From positions 62,001 to 126,000 of the forward strand of contig NZ_JAENIQ020000004.1 in NCBI RefSeq assembly GCF_016595275.2: a stretch of DNA of 64,000 nt, read 5' to 3'. Below, piece by piece: positions 45,836 through 54,700 of the stretch (positions within the stretch are counted from its first letter, which is position 1; each line of letters begins with the position of its first letter). The notes under the pieces were generated by a model, which saw nothing but the letters and a program-made list of their open reading frames with translations, searched no databases and was not told the DNA's origin. Both the position numbers and the translations under genes were made by a program. The DNA is from Corynebacterium pygosceleis. GTDB lineage: Bacteria > Actinomycetota > Actinomycetes > Mycobacteriales > Mycobacteriaceae.

Positions 45836-47146
45836 TCACCTGACCCGCAGCGTGGAGGCCAGCTCGTCGAGAGCGTCCCTCGCGGGCAGGATCTCCGAGC
45901 CGTTGGAGATGAAGGCGAAGGTGTAGATCCGTCCGTTGCGCGAGGTCACCGTCCCGGCGAGGGCCGATGTCTCGGTGAGCGTCCCGGTCTTCGCCCTCAC
46001 CCAACCACGCCCGGCGCGGTCGTCGAAACGGTTGGTGAGAGTCCCGGTCGCGGCGGCGACGGGGAGGGTGTCCAGTAGGGGCCGGAGCTCGGTGCCGCGC
46101 GCCGCCGCTCCGAGCACGGCGTCGAGGAGCCCCGTCGAGACGGCGTCCCCGTCGGACAGCCCGGAGGTGTCGTCGAGCCGGGCCCCGGACACGTCGAAAC
46201 CGTGTTCCGTCAGGATGTCGAGCACCGCACGTCCGGCCCCCGGCGCATCGGCGGGCAGACCACGGGACAGCGCCAGTTCCCTGCCCAGCGCCTCGGCGGC
46301 GACGTTGTCGCTGTTCCGCATCATCAGGATCAACCGGTCCATCAGGGGTTGTGACGTCACCGTCGCCAGCACGCGGGAATCCGCGGGGGCGGTGGTGTAC
46401 CCGAAACGCCGGGCCCCCAGCCGTTCCCCGAGTGCACGGGAAACGTCGACGGCGGGTTCCGCGCTGCGCGGACCGTGGGGCCTGGCCGCGTCGGTGAGCC
46501 CGCGGTTCATCATCACCGGTTCCATCGGGGTGATGTAGCCTGCGGCGATGTCCTCCCGGAACCAGCCCGGGGCGAAGTTGTCCGCGGACCAGCGGGTCGT
46601 GTCGACGAAGACGTCGACCGGGTCCCCGTCGGGTCGCGCCGCACGGATGTCGGCGGCGAGTCCGTCGAGTTGTGCGGCCGTCAGATCGACGTCCCCGGCC
46701 CCGAGAAGGACGGCGGTACCGGGTTCCTCCCCCTCGACGACGGTGGTGGTCACCGTCTGTTCCGGGCCGAACGTCAGCAGGGCCGCAGCGGCGGTCAGGA
46801 TCTTCACCGTGGACGCCGGACGTACTTCTTCGGTGGCTTCCCTGGCCCAGATCACCTCGCCGCTCATCGCGTCGGTCACGGACCCGACCAGGTGCCCCAG
46901 CCGGGGGTCCGCCGCGAATTCGTCGAGTGCGGCCACGAGGCCGGCCGTGTCCGGGTCCTCCCCCGTGGGCGAGCCGTCGGTCGGTACCGGGACGAAGATC
47001 CGGGTGGGGTCGGCGACGGTGAGTGCGCCGTCGTGGATGAGTGACCGGTCCGCGTCGGACTTCAGTGCCGCGAACGTCGTCACCCCACCCGCGGTCGCCA
47101 CCACCAGGACGGCGGAGATCACCCACCACCAGTCCCTGCGCGCCAT
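45836..47146 (-). CDS. dacB: D-alanyl-D-alanine carboxypeptidase, PBP4/DacB type
   Basis: A 436-residue peptidase S13 enzyme acting on peptidoglycan stem peptides outside the membrane. An N-terminal signal anchor (residues 6-28) leads to the catalytic motifs S-T-V-K (Ser112, Lys115), S-D-N near residue 278 and K-T-G near residue 387. The ATG at 47146 has AGGGAAG upstream; an upstream in-frame ATG at 47191 is without a ribosome binding site. dacB, tilS and hpt are co-oriented, as in Rv3627c and neighbours. Confidence 0.92.
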   Translation of the reverse strand: MARRDWWWVISAVLVVATAGGVTTFAALKSDADRSLIHDGALTVADPTRIFVPVPTDGSPTGEDPDTAGLVAALDEFAADPRLGHLVGSVTDAMSGEVIWAREATEEVRPASTVKILTAAAALLTFGPEQTVTTTVVEGEEPGTAVLLGAGDVDLTAAQLDGLAADIRAARPDGDPVDVFVDTTRWSADNFAPGWFREDIAAGYITPMEPVMMNRGLTDAARPHGPRSAEPAVDVSRALGERLGARRFGYTTAPADSRVLATVTSQPLMDRLILMMRNSDNVAAEALGRELALSRGLPADAPGAGRAVLDILTEHGFDVSGARLDDTSGLSDGDAVSTGLLDAVLGAAARGTELRPLLDTLPVAAATGTLTNRFDDRAGRGWVRAKTGTLTETSALAGTVTSRNGRIYTFAFISNGSEILPARDALDELASTLRVR

Positions 47147-47391
47147 GACTTCCCTTTCCGAGCGTCGCCCGGCGTCGCGTGTCCCGCCCACCGGTCGTTT
47201 CCGTTGCGGGCCTGATCCTAGTGCACCCCGCCGGGGCCGTGCACCGTCGAGGCTAGGATGGGAACGGTCACGGATCCGGATGAATCCGGCTCCGATTCAA
47301 TCCACAGCAGTCGATCCTGCGTCACCTCCCGCGGTACCTCCCGGTTCCGCGGTGGGTGGGGTGCAGGGAAAGGAACACGGCAACAAACGCC
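47147..47391. promoter_or_regulatory. Divergent region dacB / ppa
   Basis: No gene. TAGGAT at 47254-47259 is a -10 candidate for ppa, which would give a leader of about 125 bases. GTGCAC boxes flank a GC hairpin (47221-47246). A second inverted repeat, CGGAT/ATCCG-rich, is at about 47271-47292. No known riboswitch fold is recognised. Confidence 0.35.
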
Positions 47392-47868
47392 ATGAGCATC
47401 GAAGTCACGATCGAGATCCCCAAGGGCTCCCGCAACAAGTACGAGGTCGACCACGAGACGGGCAAGGTCTACCTGGACCGCTACCTGTTCACCCCGATGG
47501 CCTACCCGGCCGACTACGGCTTCATCGACCACACCCTCGGCGAGGACGGCGACCCGATGGACGCGCTGGTGATCCTGCCCGAACCGGTCTTCCCCGGTGT
47601 CATCGTCAAGGCCCGGACCGTCGGTGTGTTCAAGATGACGGACGAGGCCGGCGGCGACGACAAGCTGCTCTGCGTCCTGGACGATCCGCGCTTCGATCAC
47701 CTGCAGGACATCGACGACGTCTCCTCCTTCGTCCGCGACGAGATCGAGCACTTCTTCGTCCACTACAAGGATCTGGAGCCGGGCAAGGAGGTCCAGGGCG
47801 CGGGCTGGGGCGACAAGGCCGAGGCCGAGCAGATCCTGCAGGCCTCCATCGAGCGCTACAAGGGCTAG
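47392..47868 (+). CDS. ppa: Inorganic pyrophosphatase
   Basis: A 158-residue family I soluble pyrophosphatase. Active-site pieces include Y-P-A-D-Y-G-F-I (residues 41-48), [11 protein letters not shown] and the late [10 protein letters not shown]. The ATG at 47392 fits the family; the frame is open 12 codons upstream. A weak AAGGAA is about 17 bases upstream. Confidence 0.95.
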   Translation: MSIEVTIEIPKGSRNKYEVDHETGKVYLDRYLFTPMAYPADYGFIDHTLGEDGDPMDALVILPEPVFPGVIVKARTVGVFKMTDEAGGDDKLLCVLDDPRFDHLQDIDDVSSFVRDEIEHFFVHYKDLEPGKEVQGAGWGDKAEAEQILQASIERYKG

Positions 47869-47898
47869 TGCCCCGTCGGGCATGGCAGACTGTTCGTC

Positions 47899-48861
47899 AT
47901 GCCCGATCAGTCTGAAGAGAGCCCCCCGGACCGGGAGTTGTCGTTTCCCGCCCGCGTGAAATCCGCGTACCTCTCGCTCTTCCACCCGGAGATCCCCGAT
48001 GACGCACCCGCGCAGCAGCGGTGGGAGGCACGGGTCGAGGGGCCCATGATCATCGTCTCCGTCATCTTCCTGGTCCTGTTCATCTGGGCGTCCATCGGCA
48101 GAGCCGACGCCCGGTGGACGAGGATCGCCGAATACGGCATGTGGTTGACCTGGTGGGCGTTCATCGTCGACTACGTGATCCGGCTCTACCTCGCCGAACG
48201 ACGGGCCCGCTGGTTCTGGCGGCACTTCCACGAGTTCCTCCTGGTCGTGCTGCCCTGGTTCCGGCCGCTGCGCCTGCTGCGGATCCTTCCCGTGATCTTC
48301 CTGGTGCAGCGGTTCTCGGCGACCAACAAGCGCGTCACCGTGGCCGCCTACACCGGTGTCGCGTCGGTGCTGCTCATCCTGATCTCCGCCCTGTCCATCT
48401 ACGATGTCGAGCACGGCCGCCCCGATTCCCAGATCACCACCTTCTTCGACGCCGTCTGGTGGTCGATCGTCACGGTGACGACGGTCGGCTACGGCGACAT
48501 CACTCCCTCGACCATCGGCGGCCGGTTCATCGGCATCGCCGTGATGCTGGGCGGCATCGCCGTCGCCGGTGTCGTCACCGCGACGTTCGCGTCCTGGCTG
48601 GTGCAGCAGGTCGAGGACGAGGACACCGCGGCCATACAGGACCAGCAGCAGGCGGTACGCAGGGAACTCCGGGGGCTCCACCGTGAGGTACGGGAGCTGC
48701 GCGGGCAACTGGCCAGGATGACCGAACAACAGGAACAGCTGATCCGGCATCTGGCAGGCACCGGGGAGCAGCCGCCGACAGCACCTCCGGAGCCGCCGGT
48801 GCGGGAACACAACTCCCGGGGCGGGAGGGGGCGACGCCACCGGAACAGAGGGTCCGACTAG
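47899..48861 (+). CDS. Potassium channel with cytoplasmic coiled coil
   Basis: A 320-residue six-helix voltage-gated-like channel. The selectivity filter T-V-G-Y-G-D is near residue 195, between the last two helices. An S4-like segment (L-R-L-L-R-I-L) precedes it. Residues about 230-285 form a charged coiled coil (Q-V-E-D-E-D-T-A-A-I-Q) and the tail is Arg/Gly-rich. There is no RCK (TrkA_N) domain, so gating is not through nucleotide binding. It starts 30 bases after ppa; a CAGACT box seven bases before the ATG may be its own -10. Confidence 0.88.
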   Translation: MPDQSEESPPDRELSFPARVKSAYLSLFHPEIPDDAPAQQRWEARVEGPMIIVSVIFLVLFIWASIGRADARWTRIAEYGMWLTWWAFIVDYVIRLYLAERRARWFWRHFHEFLLVVLPWFRPLRLLRILPVIFLVQRFSATNKRVTVAAYTGVASVLLILISALSIYDVEHGRPDSQITTFFDAVWWSIVTVTTVGYGDITPSTIGGRFIGIAVMLGGIAVAGVVTATFASWLVQQVEDEDTAAIQDQQQAVRRELRGLHREVRELRGQLARMTEQQEQLIRHLAGTGEQPPTAPPEPPVREHNSRGGRGRRHRNRGSD

Positions 48862-48910
48862 TTGACGCAGCGGGGCCGGATCTGACGTCTGACGACGACA
48901 GAAGCAGGGG

Positions 48911-49714
48911 TCAGAGCAGACGCCAGACCACGAGGTACTCGGTGATCGTCAGTGCGGCGGTGGCGACCGCGAGGATCGCGATGATCACGAACAGCTGCAT
49001 GATCCCGGCCTCCAGGGGCGTCGCACCGCCCAGGACCATGCCGACGAAGGCCCCGGGAATCGTGACCATGCCCACGGTCTTGGTCGTGTCGATGGTGGGC
49101 ACGAGGGCGGCGCTCGCCGCACGCTCCGCCACGAGCATCCGGGCCTGTCCGTCGGTGAACCCCAGCGAGAGCGCGGCCTCGACCTCTCCCCGCCCGGCGC
49201 GGAGTTCCTCGTGTACGCGGCGCCCGGTCAGTGCGGAGACGGCCATCCCGTGCCCGATGAGAATACCGGCGACGGGGATCACCGCGAGTCCGCGCATGTC
49301 CAGGATCCCGGCGAGCAGGAGACAGGCGACGAGGATAAGGGGCATCAGACCGACGGGGACCGTGAGGGTCAGGATCTCGCGGATCCGCCGCCCCGCTGTC
49401 GGGCGGGGGCGTTCCCTGCGGGGAACGTGCTGGCCGATGCGGGCCGTGATGATCCGGCTGTGGGCGGTCTGTGCCGCCGTCAGGATGATCGCGACGAGGA
49501 AGAGGATGACCGCCCAGAGTCGACTGACCGCGAAGTCGAGGATCAGTCCGAGAATCATCAGCTGTACCGTCGCACGGACGGCCGCCCAGGGGATGACCGC
49601 CGCGTGCTCGGTGCGCCCCAGGCGGGCGAACACGGCGGCGACGACCACCAGGAGAACGAGAGCGACCACGAGTGGCCAGCCGAAGTTGAACATCGTGGAC
49701 CGGGTTTCTGGCAT
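48911..49714 (-). CDS. FetB-like ABC permease (UPF0014 family)
   Basis: A 267-residue membrane protein with seven hydrophobic segments. E-A-A-L-S-L-G-F-T-D-G-Q-A-R near residue 180 and T-V-G-M-V-T-I-P-G-A-F-V-G are strong UPF0014/YbbM (FetB) marks, a family linked with iron export and heavy-metal or oxidative stress. The partner ATPase (FetA) is not next to it, which is unusual. A -10 box TAGACT at 49721-49726, six bases upstream of the ATG, predicts a leaderless message. Confidence 0.85.
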   Translation of the reverse strand: MPETRSTMFNFGWPLVVALVLLVVVAAVFARLGRTEHAAVIPWAAVRATVQLMILGLILDFAVSRLWAVILFLVAIILTAAQTAHSRIITARIGQHVPRRERPRPTAGRRIREILTLTVPVGLMPLILVACLLLAGILDMRGLAVIPVAGILIGHGMAVSALTGRRVHEELRAGRGEVEAALSLGFTDGQARMLVAERAASAALVPTIDTTKTVGMVTIPGAFVGMVLGGATPLEAGIMQLFVIIAILAVATAALTITEYLVVWRLL

Positions 49715-49903
49715 ACGTCCAGTCTATGGGCCCGGGGCGGTGGTGTGCCCGTGACCGGGGGAGCGTGACACGACCGCGGCCGGGCAGCCCCGTCCGGGTT
49801 CCCGGCGGGCTGTCCTGGGCCGGTGCGCGGGTAGACTGCTGCTGTCCCGTCCGTGCCGGAGTTTCCGTGTGTCTCTCCGTACCACCCCCGAATGAAGGTT
49901 CCC

Positions 49904-50203
49904 ATGGATTCCGTGTTCCCCACCGATGTCCCGTCCGGTGCCCAGCTCATCGATGTCCGGGAGGCCGACGAGTTCGCCGAGGGCCACGCCTCCGGCGCGG
50001 TCAACATCCCGATGAGTGAGATCGTCGGACGCGTCGACGAGATCGACCGGGACCGTGACCTCTACGTCATCTGTCTCTCCGGTGGTCGTTCGGCCCGGGT
50101 CTGCGAGTACCTCGGGCACCGTGGCGTCGACGCGATCAACGTCGAGGGGGGTACATCGGCGTGGCGCACCGCTGACCTGCCGATGGAGATCCCGGGGGCC
50201 TGA
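49904..50203 (+). CDS. Single-domain rhodanese
   Basis: A 99-residue sulfurtransferase-like protein. The active loop is C-L-S-G-G-R-S with Cys57, after the typical L-I-D-V-R-E-A-D-E-F-A-E-G-H-A. The ATG at 49904 has GAAGG upstream and fits the single-domain size; the frame is open 17 codons earlier. Sulfur acceptor and pathway are unknown. Confidence 0.88.
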   Translation: MDSVFPTDVPSGAQLIDVREADEFAEGHASGAVNIPMSEIVGRVDEIDRDRDLYVICLSGGRSARVCEYLGHRGVDAINVEGGTSAWRTADLPMEIPGA

Positions 50204-50283
50204 CCCCCGTCGCGGCCGGTGGGGCTGCACATGTCAGATTGATGGATGGTGACCAACGTTTTACGCTCGCCATGTTGGGCGGC

Positions 50284-50289
50284 TAGTAT
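50284..50289 (+). promoter_or_regulatory. -10 box for the MarR / synthetase operon
   Basis: TAGTAT lies seven bases upstream of the ATG at 50297, fitting a leaderless transcript that would begin at the MarR gene and read into the large synthetase gene. Confidence 0.5.
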
Positions 50290-50296
50290 GAACGTC

Positions 50297-50743
50297 ATGG
50301 TAGCCACACCCACTGTCCCGACAGCACTCCTCGAATCCCCCTCGTTCCAGCTCGAGCGCCTCCGACGCCGCACCCGGGACGAGGTGGAGGCGGCACTCGC
50401 CGCAGAGAAGACCGGCCTCCGCGAATACTGGGTCCTGACCTGCCTCGTCGAGAAGTCGGCCGCCAGCCAGACCGCGCTGTGCGATCTGCTCGCGGTCGAC
50501 GCCTCCGACATGGTCCGCCTCATCGACGGACTGGAGAAGCACTCTTGGGTCAAACGTGAACGTGACCAGAAGGACCGCCGCCGACAGATCGTCGCCGCCA
50601 CGAAGAAGGGGCGTGCGGCACAGCGGAAACTCGCCGACATCGTCAACGAGGCCGAGGACCGGGCACTCGACGAGTCCACCTCCAAACAGCTCAAGCATCT
50701 GCGCAAGCTCGCGAAGGCGATCATCGCGCTCGACGTCGACTAG
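50297..50743 (+). CDS. MarR family transcriptional regulator
   Basis: A 148-residue winged-helix regulator with the MarR layout: an initial dimerisation helix, then L-R-E-Y-W-V-L-T-C-L, a recognition region with S-D-M-V-R-L-I-D-G-L-E, and the wing R-D-Q-K-D-R-R-R-Q-I-V-A-A-T-K-K-G. A leaderless ATG at 50297 is preferred over an in-frame ATG at 50246. It ends 38 bases before the polymer-type synthetase in the same direction, so it probably controls that gene. Confidence 0.85.
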   Translation: MVATPTVPTALLESPSFQLERLRRRTRDEVEAALAAEKTGLREYWVLTCLVEKSAASQTALCDLLAVDASDMVRLIDGLEKHSWVKRERDQKDRRRQIVAATKKGRAAQRKLADIVNEAEDRALDESTSKQLKHLRKLAKAIIALDVD

Positions 50744-50781
50744 CACTCACCCGCCAACCGGAAAGCGCTACAGCCCGCACC

Positions 50782-53700
50782 GTGTCACTGAAATCAGTAC
50801 CAGCCCAGTTCCTGCGCGCCGGGGAAGCCCCACCACGGCGCACGCTCACGGAGATCCTCGCGGCCACCGCCGCCGAGCACCCGAACGCCGCCGCCATCGA
50901 CGACGGAGAGGTCCTCACCTACTCCGAGCTGATGGAGGTCGTGCACGCGAAGGCGTCCGATCTCCACGCCGCCGGCATCCGACGGGGTGACCGCATCGGT
51001 GTCCGACTGCCCAGCGGCGGCAGCGAGCTCTACACCACGATCCTGGCCGTCCTGACCGCCGGCGCCGCCTACGTCCCGGTGGACGCCGACGACCCGGACG
51101 AACGCGCCGAGATGGTCTTCGCCGAGGCCCGCGTCAACGCGACCGTCACCGACTCCGGACTGACGGTGCACCGCCGGACCGCGGGCGGTGACACCCGACC
51201 GCCGCGACCGGACGATGACGCGTGGATCATCTTCACCTCCGGGTCCACCGGCCGCCCGAAGGGGGTCGCCGTCACGCACCGTTCCGCCGCCGCGTTCGTC
51301 GACGCCGAGGCACGGATGTTCCTCGTGGACTCCCCCGGCGGCCCCCTCGGCCCGGACGACCGGGTTCTCGCCGGACTGTCCGTCGCCTTCGACGCCTCCT
51401 GCGAGGAGATGTGGCTCGCCTGGGGACACGGCGCCTGTCTCGTTCCCGCCCCGCGCATGCTGGTGCGTTCCGGGATGGATCTCGGCCCCTGGCTCATCAG
51501 TCACGACATCACCGCCGTCTCGACCGTCCCCACCCTCGCGGGCCTGTGGCCCCCGGAGGCCCTCGACAACGTCCGCCTGCTCATCTTCGGCGGGGAGGCG
51601 TGCCCCGCTGAGCTCGTGCAGCGGCTGGACACCGGTGACCGCGAGATCTGGAACACCTACGGACCGACGGAGGCCACCGTCGTGGCCTGCGCCGCGAGAC
51701 TCCACGCGGGACGTGACGTCTCGATCGGACTCCCCCTCGACGGCTGGGATCTCGTCGTCGTCGACGCCGACGGCAACCCGGTCGTCCCGGGGCAGGTCGG
51801 TGAACTCGTCATCGGCGGCGTCGGCCTGGCCAGATACCTCGATCCGGAGAAGGACCGGGAGAAGTACGCCCCGCTGCGCAGTGTCGGTTGGTCCCGCGCG
51901 TACCGTTCCGGGGACCACGTCCGGCTCGAGGAGGACGGACTCTACTTCGTCGGTCGGGTCGACGACCAGGTGAAGATCGGTGGCCGCCGGATCGAACTCG
52001 GCGAGGTCGAGGCCGCCGTCGCGGCACTGCCGGGCGTCCGCTCGTCCGCCGTCGTGGTGCAGACCACGGGCGCCGACTCCAAGGTCCTCGTGGCCTACCT
52101 CTCCCGAGAGGACGACGCGGTCGACTTCGACACCGAAGCCGCGTCGGCCCGCCTCGCGGAGGGCATGCCCGCGGCCCTCGTCCCCAGACTCTGCGTGCTC
52201 GATGAGCTGCCCGTCCGGACATCGGGCAAGGTGGACAAGGCCGCGCTCCCGTGGCCGCTGCCCGGCGCGGTGACGGACACCTCCGCGATGACCCCGACCG
52301 AGGCATGGCTCGCGGAGCTGTGGGTGGACGTACTCGGCGCGGCGGTGGCCGATCCGGACGCGGACTTCTTCGCACTCGGTGGTACGTCGCTCGCCGCGGC
52401 GACACTGGTCGGCCGGATCCGGGAACGGTTCCCGACCATCTCCGTGCGGGAACTCTACGACCATCCGCGGCTCGGTGCACTCGCACACCGCCTCGACGAA
52501 CGTCCGGACGACGACTCCGGGGCGGCCGGGAAACAGCCCGCCCGCCCTGTTCCGTCCCGCACACGTGTCCTCCAGCACCTGATCCAGGTCCCGGTGATGA
52601 CTCTCCAGGCCGCGCAGTGGGTGGCATGGCTGCTGCTGGGAAACAATCTCGCGGCCGCGGCCGGGGCCTGGTGGGCGAAGCCCGCCCCCTGGTGGCTGGT
52701 CCTGCTCCTCCTCACCGTCTTCGTGACACCGATCGGCAGGCTTCCGATGGGTGCGTTCGCCGCGCGCCTGCTCACCCGCGGCATAACGCCGGGCGACTAC
52801 GCCCGCGGCGGACGCGAGCACCTGCGACTGTGGACGGCGGACCGGATCCAGGACGCGTGCGGTGCCCGGGACATCGCCGGGGCGACGTGGATCACCAGCT
52901 ACGCCCGTCTGCTCGGAGCGACCGTGGGGCGGGACGTGCACCTCCACACCCTCCCCCCGGTCACGGGCCTGCTCACCCTCGGTGACCACTGCTGCATCGA
53001 ACCGGAGACCGATCTCTCCGGTATGTGGGTCGACGGCGACACGGTCCACGTCGGCCGGATCACCGTGGAGGCGGACGCCCGCGTCGGTGCCCGTTCCACC
53101 CTGCTGCCCGGGGCCGTCATCGGGGCCGGCGCACACGTCGAGTCCGGATCCTGCGTGACCGGGGACAGGAAGGTCGGGGCCGGGGCCCGCTGGGCCGGTT
53201 CGCCCGCCGCGAAGGTCGGCCGCGCGAAGCAGCGTTTCCCGGAGGAACACCCGGACCGACGCCCGTGGTGGGTACCGGTCTACGGGGCGACGTCGCTGGC
53301 GCTGAGCCTCATGCCGGTGCTCTCCGTCGGAACGGGCGCCGCTGTCCTCGCCTGGCTGGCGACCGTCCTCGGTTCCGGCCCCACGTCGACTGTCGCCGCG
53401 GGTGTCATCCTCGCGCCGCTCGGTGCGCTCATCGCCTTCGGACTGATCGTGGTCCTCACGCTCGTCGGTGTACGTTTACTGTCGATCCGACTGGACACAG
53501 GGGTTCATCCGGTACGTTCCCGGATCGGCTGGCAGCTGTGGGCCACGGAACGACTCATGGACGCGGCCCGTACCCATCTCTTCCCGCTCTACGCCTCGCG
53601 GTTGACCCCGGCGTGGCTGCGCGCGCTCGGCGCGAGCGTCGGCAGGGACACCGAGATTTCCACGGCCGTCCTGGTGCCCGCGTTCACGGAGATCAGGGAC

Positions 53701-54666
53701 GGTGCGTTCCTCGCCGACGACACGATGGTCGGCGGCTACGAACTGGGTGGCGGATGGATGCTCGCCGGAAGGACCCGGATCGGCAAGCGCAGCTTCCTCG
53801 GCAACTCCGGGATCGCCGGGGCGGGTCGCAAACTGGCGAAGAACTCACTCGTCGCCGTGCTCTCCCAGACGCCGAAGAAGGCGCGCGCCGGATCGAACTG
53901 GCTCGGTTCCCCACCGGAGCGGTTGCGCCGTGTCACGGTCGACGCCGGCGGCGAGGCCCGGACCTACCGGCCCACCGCGCGACTGAAGCGCGCCCGCGGC
54001 CTCGTGGAGACCATGCGGCTGCTCGCCCCGATGACCTCCGGTGTTCTCGTCGCGGGCACGCTGCTGGCCCTGCAGTGGTTGTACACACGCCCCGTGTCAC
54101 CGCTCGCCGGCACCGGCCTGGCCTGGCTGTGCGGTGGGCTCGTCCTCATGGCCGCCGGGCTGGGGGCCGCGGCGGTCACCGTGGCGGTGAAGTGGCTGTG
54201 TGTCGGAAGAATCCGGCCCAGTGAGCATCCCCTGTGGTCCCGCTTCGTGTGGCTCAACGAACTCCAGGACGCGTTCGTCGAGGCGGTCGCCGCACCGTGG
54301 TTCCTGAACCCGAATCAGGGCGCCGAGCCGCTGGTGTGGTTCCTCCGCGCGATCGGTGCCCGAATCGGCCGGGGTACCTGGATCGAGTCCTACTGGCTGC
54401 CCGAGGCGGACCTCGTGGAGGTCGGGGACGCCGCGACCATCGGACCGGGCTGCGTGGTGCAGACGCACCTCTTCCAGGACCGGGTGATGAGTCTCGACAC
54501 CGTGCGGATCGGGCCCGGGGCGGTCCTGGGACCGCACTCCGTGATCCTGCCCGCGGCTTCCCTCGGGGAGGGCACCACCATCGGCCCCGCCTCCCTCGTA
54601 CTACGCGGAGACCGGGTCCCCGGCCACACGGTGTGGCACGGAAACCCGGTCGAGCCCCGGGGCTGA
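50782..54666 (+). CDS. Pls-type membrane non-ribosomal peptide synthetase (poly-amino-acid synthetase-like)
   Basis: A 1294-residue multidomain protein. Residues 20-490 are an adenylation domain with F-T-S-G-S-T-G-R-P-K-G (151-161), Y-G-P-T-E (293-297), Y-R-S-G-D (374-378) and S-G-K-V-D-K (481-486). Residues 503-575 are a carrier domain with Ser536 in L-G-G-T-S-L. Then three membrane blocks (about 600-665, 830-900, 1080-1140) alternate with three hexapeptide-repeat, left-handed-helix domains (about 700-810, 945-1045, 1190-1285). There is no condensation or thioesterase domain. This is the layout of epsilon-poly-L-lysine synthetase (TIGR02353 group), in which the tandem C-terminal domains form the isopeptide bonds. 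Specificity residues read by alignment to GrsA are D204 A205 E208 S247 I268 G270 T292 V300 V301 K483, close to the lysine code I recall (DAESIGSVCK). Start GTG is at 50782. Product is unproven. Confidence 0.85.
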   Translation: MSLKSVPAQFLRAGEAPPRRTLTEILAATAAEHPNAAAIDDGEVLTYSELMEVVHAKASDLHAAGIRRGDRIGVRLPSGGSELYTTILAVLTAGAAYVPVDADDPDERAEMVFAEARVNATVTDSGLTVHRRTAGGDTRPPRPDDDAWIIFTSGSTGRPKGVAVTHRSAAAFVDAEARMFLVDSPGGPLGPDDRVLAGLSVAFDASCEEMWLAWGHGACLVPAPRMLVRSGMDLGPWLISHDITAVSTVPTLAGLWPPEALDNVRLLIFGGEACPAELVQRLDTGDREIWNTYGPTEATVVACAARLHAGRDVSIGLPLDGWDLVVVDADGNPVVPGQVGELVIGGVGLARYLDPEKDREKYAPLRSVGWSRAYRSGDHVRLEEDGLYFVGRVDDQVKIGGRRIELGEVEAAVAALPGVRSSAVVVQTTGADSKVLVAYLSREDDAVDFDTEAASARLAEGMPAALVPRLCVLDELPVRTSGKVDKAALPWPLPGAVTDTSAMTPTEAWLAELWVDVLGAAVADPDADFFALGGTSLAAATLVGRIRERFPTISVRELYDHPRLGALAHRLDERPDDDSGAAGKQPARPVPSRTRVLQHLIQVPVMTLQAAQWVAWLLLGNNLAAAAGAWWAKPAPWWLVLLLLTVFVTPIGRLPMGAFAARLLTRGITPGDYARGGREHLRLWTADRIQDACGARDIAGATWITSYARLLGATVGRDVHLHTLPPVTGLLTLGDHCCIEPETDLSGMWVDGDTVHVGRITVEADARVGARSTLLPGAVIGAGAHVESGSCVTGDRKVGAGARWAGSPAAKVGRAKQRFPEEHPDRRPWWVPVYGATSLALSLMPVLSVGTGAAVLAWLATVLGSGPTSTVAAGVILAPLGALIAFGLIVVLTLVGVRLLSIRLDTGVHPVRSRIGWQLWATERLMDAARTHLFPLYASRLTPAWLRALGASVGRDTEISTAVLVPAFTEIRDGAFLADDTMVGGYELGGGWMLAGRTRIGKRSFLGNSGIAGAGRKLAKNSLVAVLSQTPKKARAGSNWLGSPPERLRRVTVDAGGEARTYRPTARLKRARGLVETMRLLAPMTSGVLVAGTLLALQWLYTRPVSPLAGTGLAWLCGGLVLMAAGLGAAAVTVAVKWLCVGRIRPSEHPLWSRFVWLNELQDAFVEAVAAPWFLNPNQGAEPLVWFLRAIGARIGRGTWIESYWLPEADLVEVGDAATIGPGCVVQTHLFQDRVMSLDTVRIGPGAVLGPHSVILPAASLGEGTTIGPASLVLRGDRVPGHTVWHGNPVEPRG

Positions 54667-54700
54667 GCCGGGGTGCGTGCGCGGAAAGATCCGGGGGCGT

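Noticed and set aside
50794..53250. An 818-codon minus-strand open frame
   Set aside because: Antisense to the adenylation-domain part of the synthetase; arginine/glycine/glutamate-rich with no family likeness.
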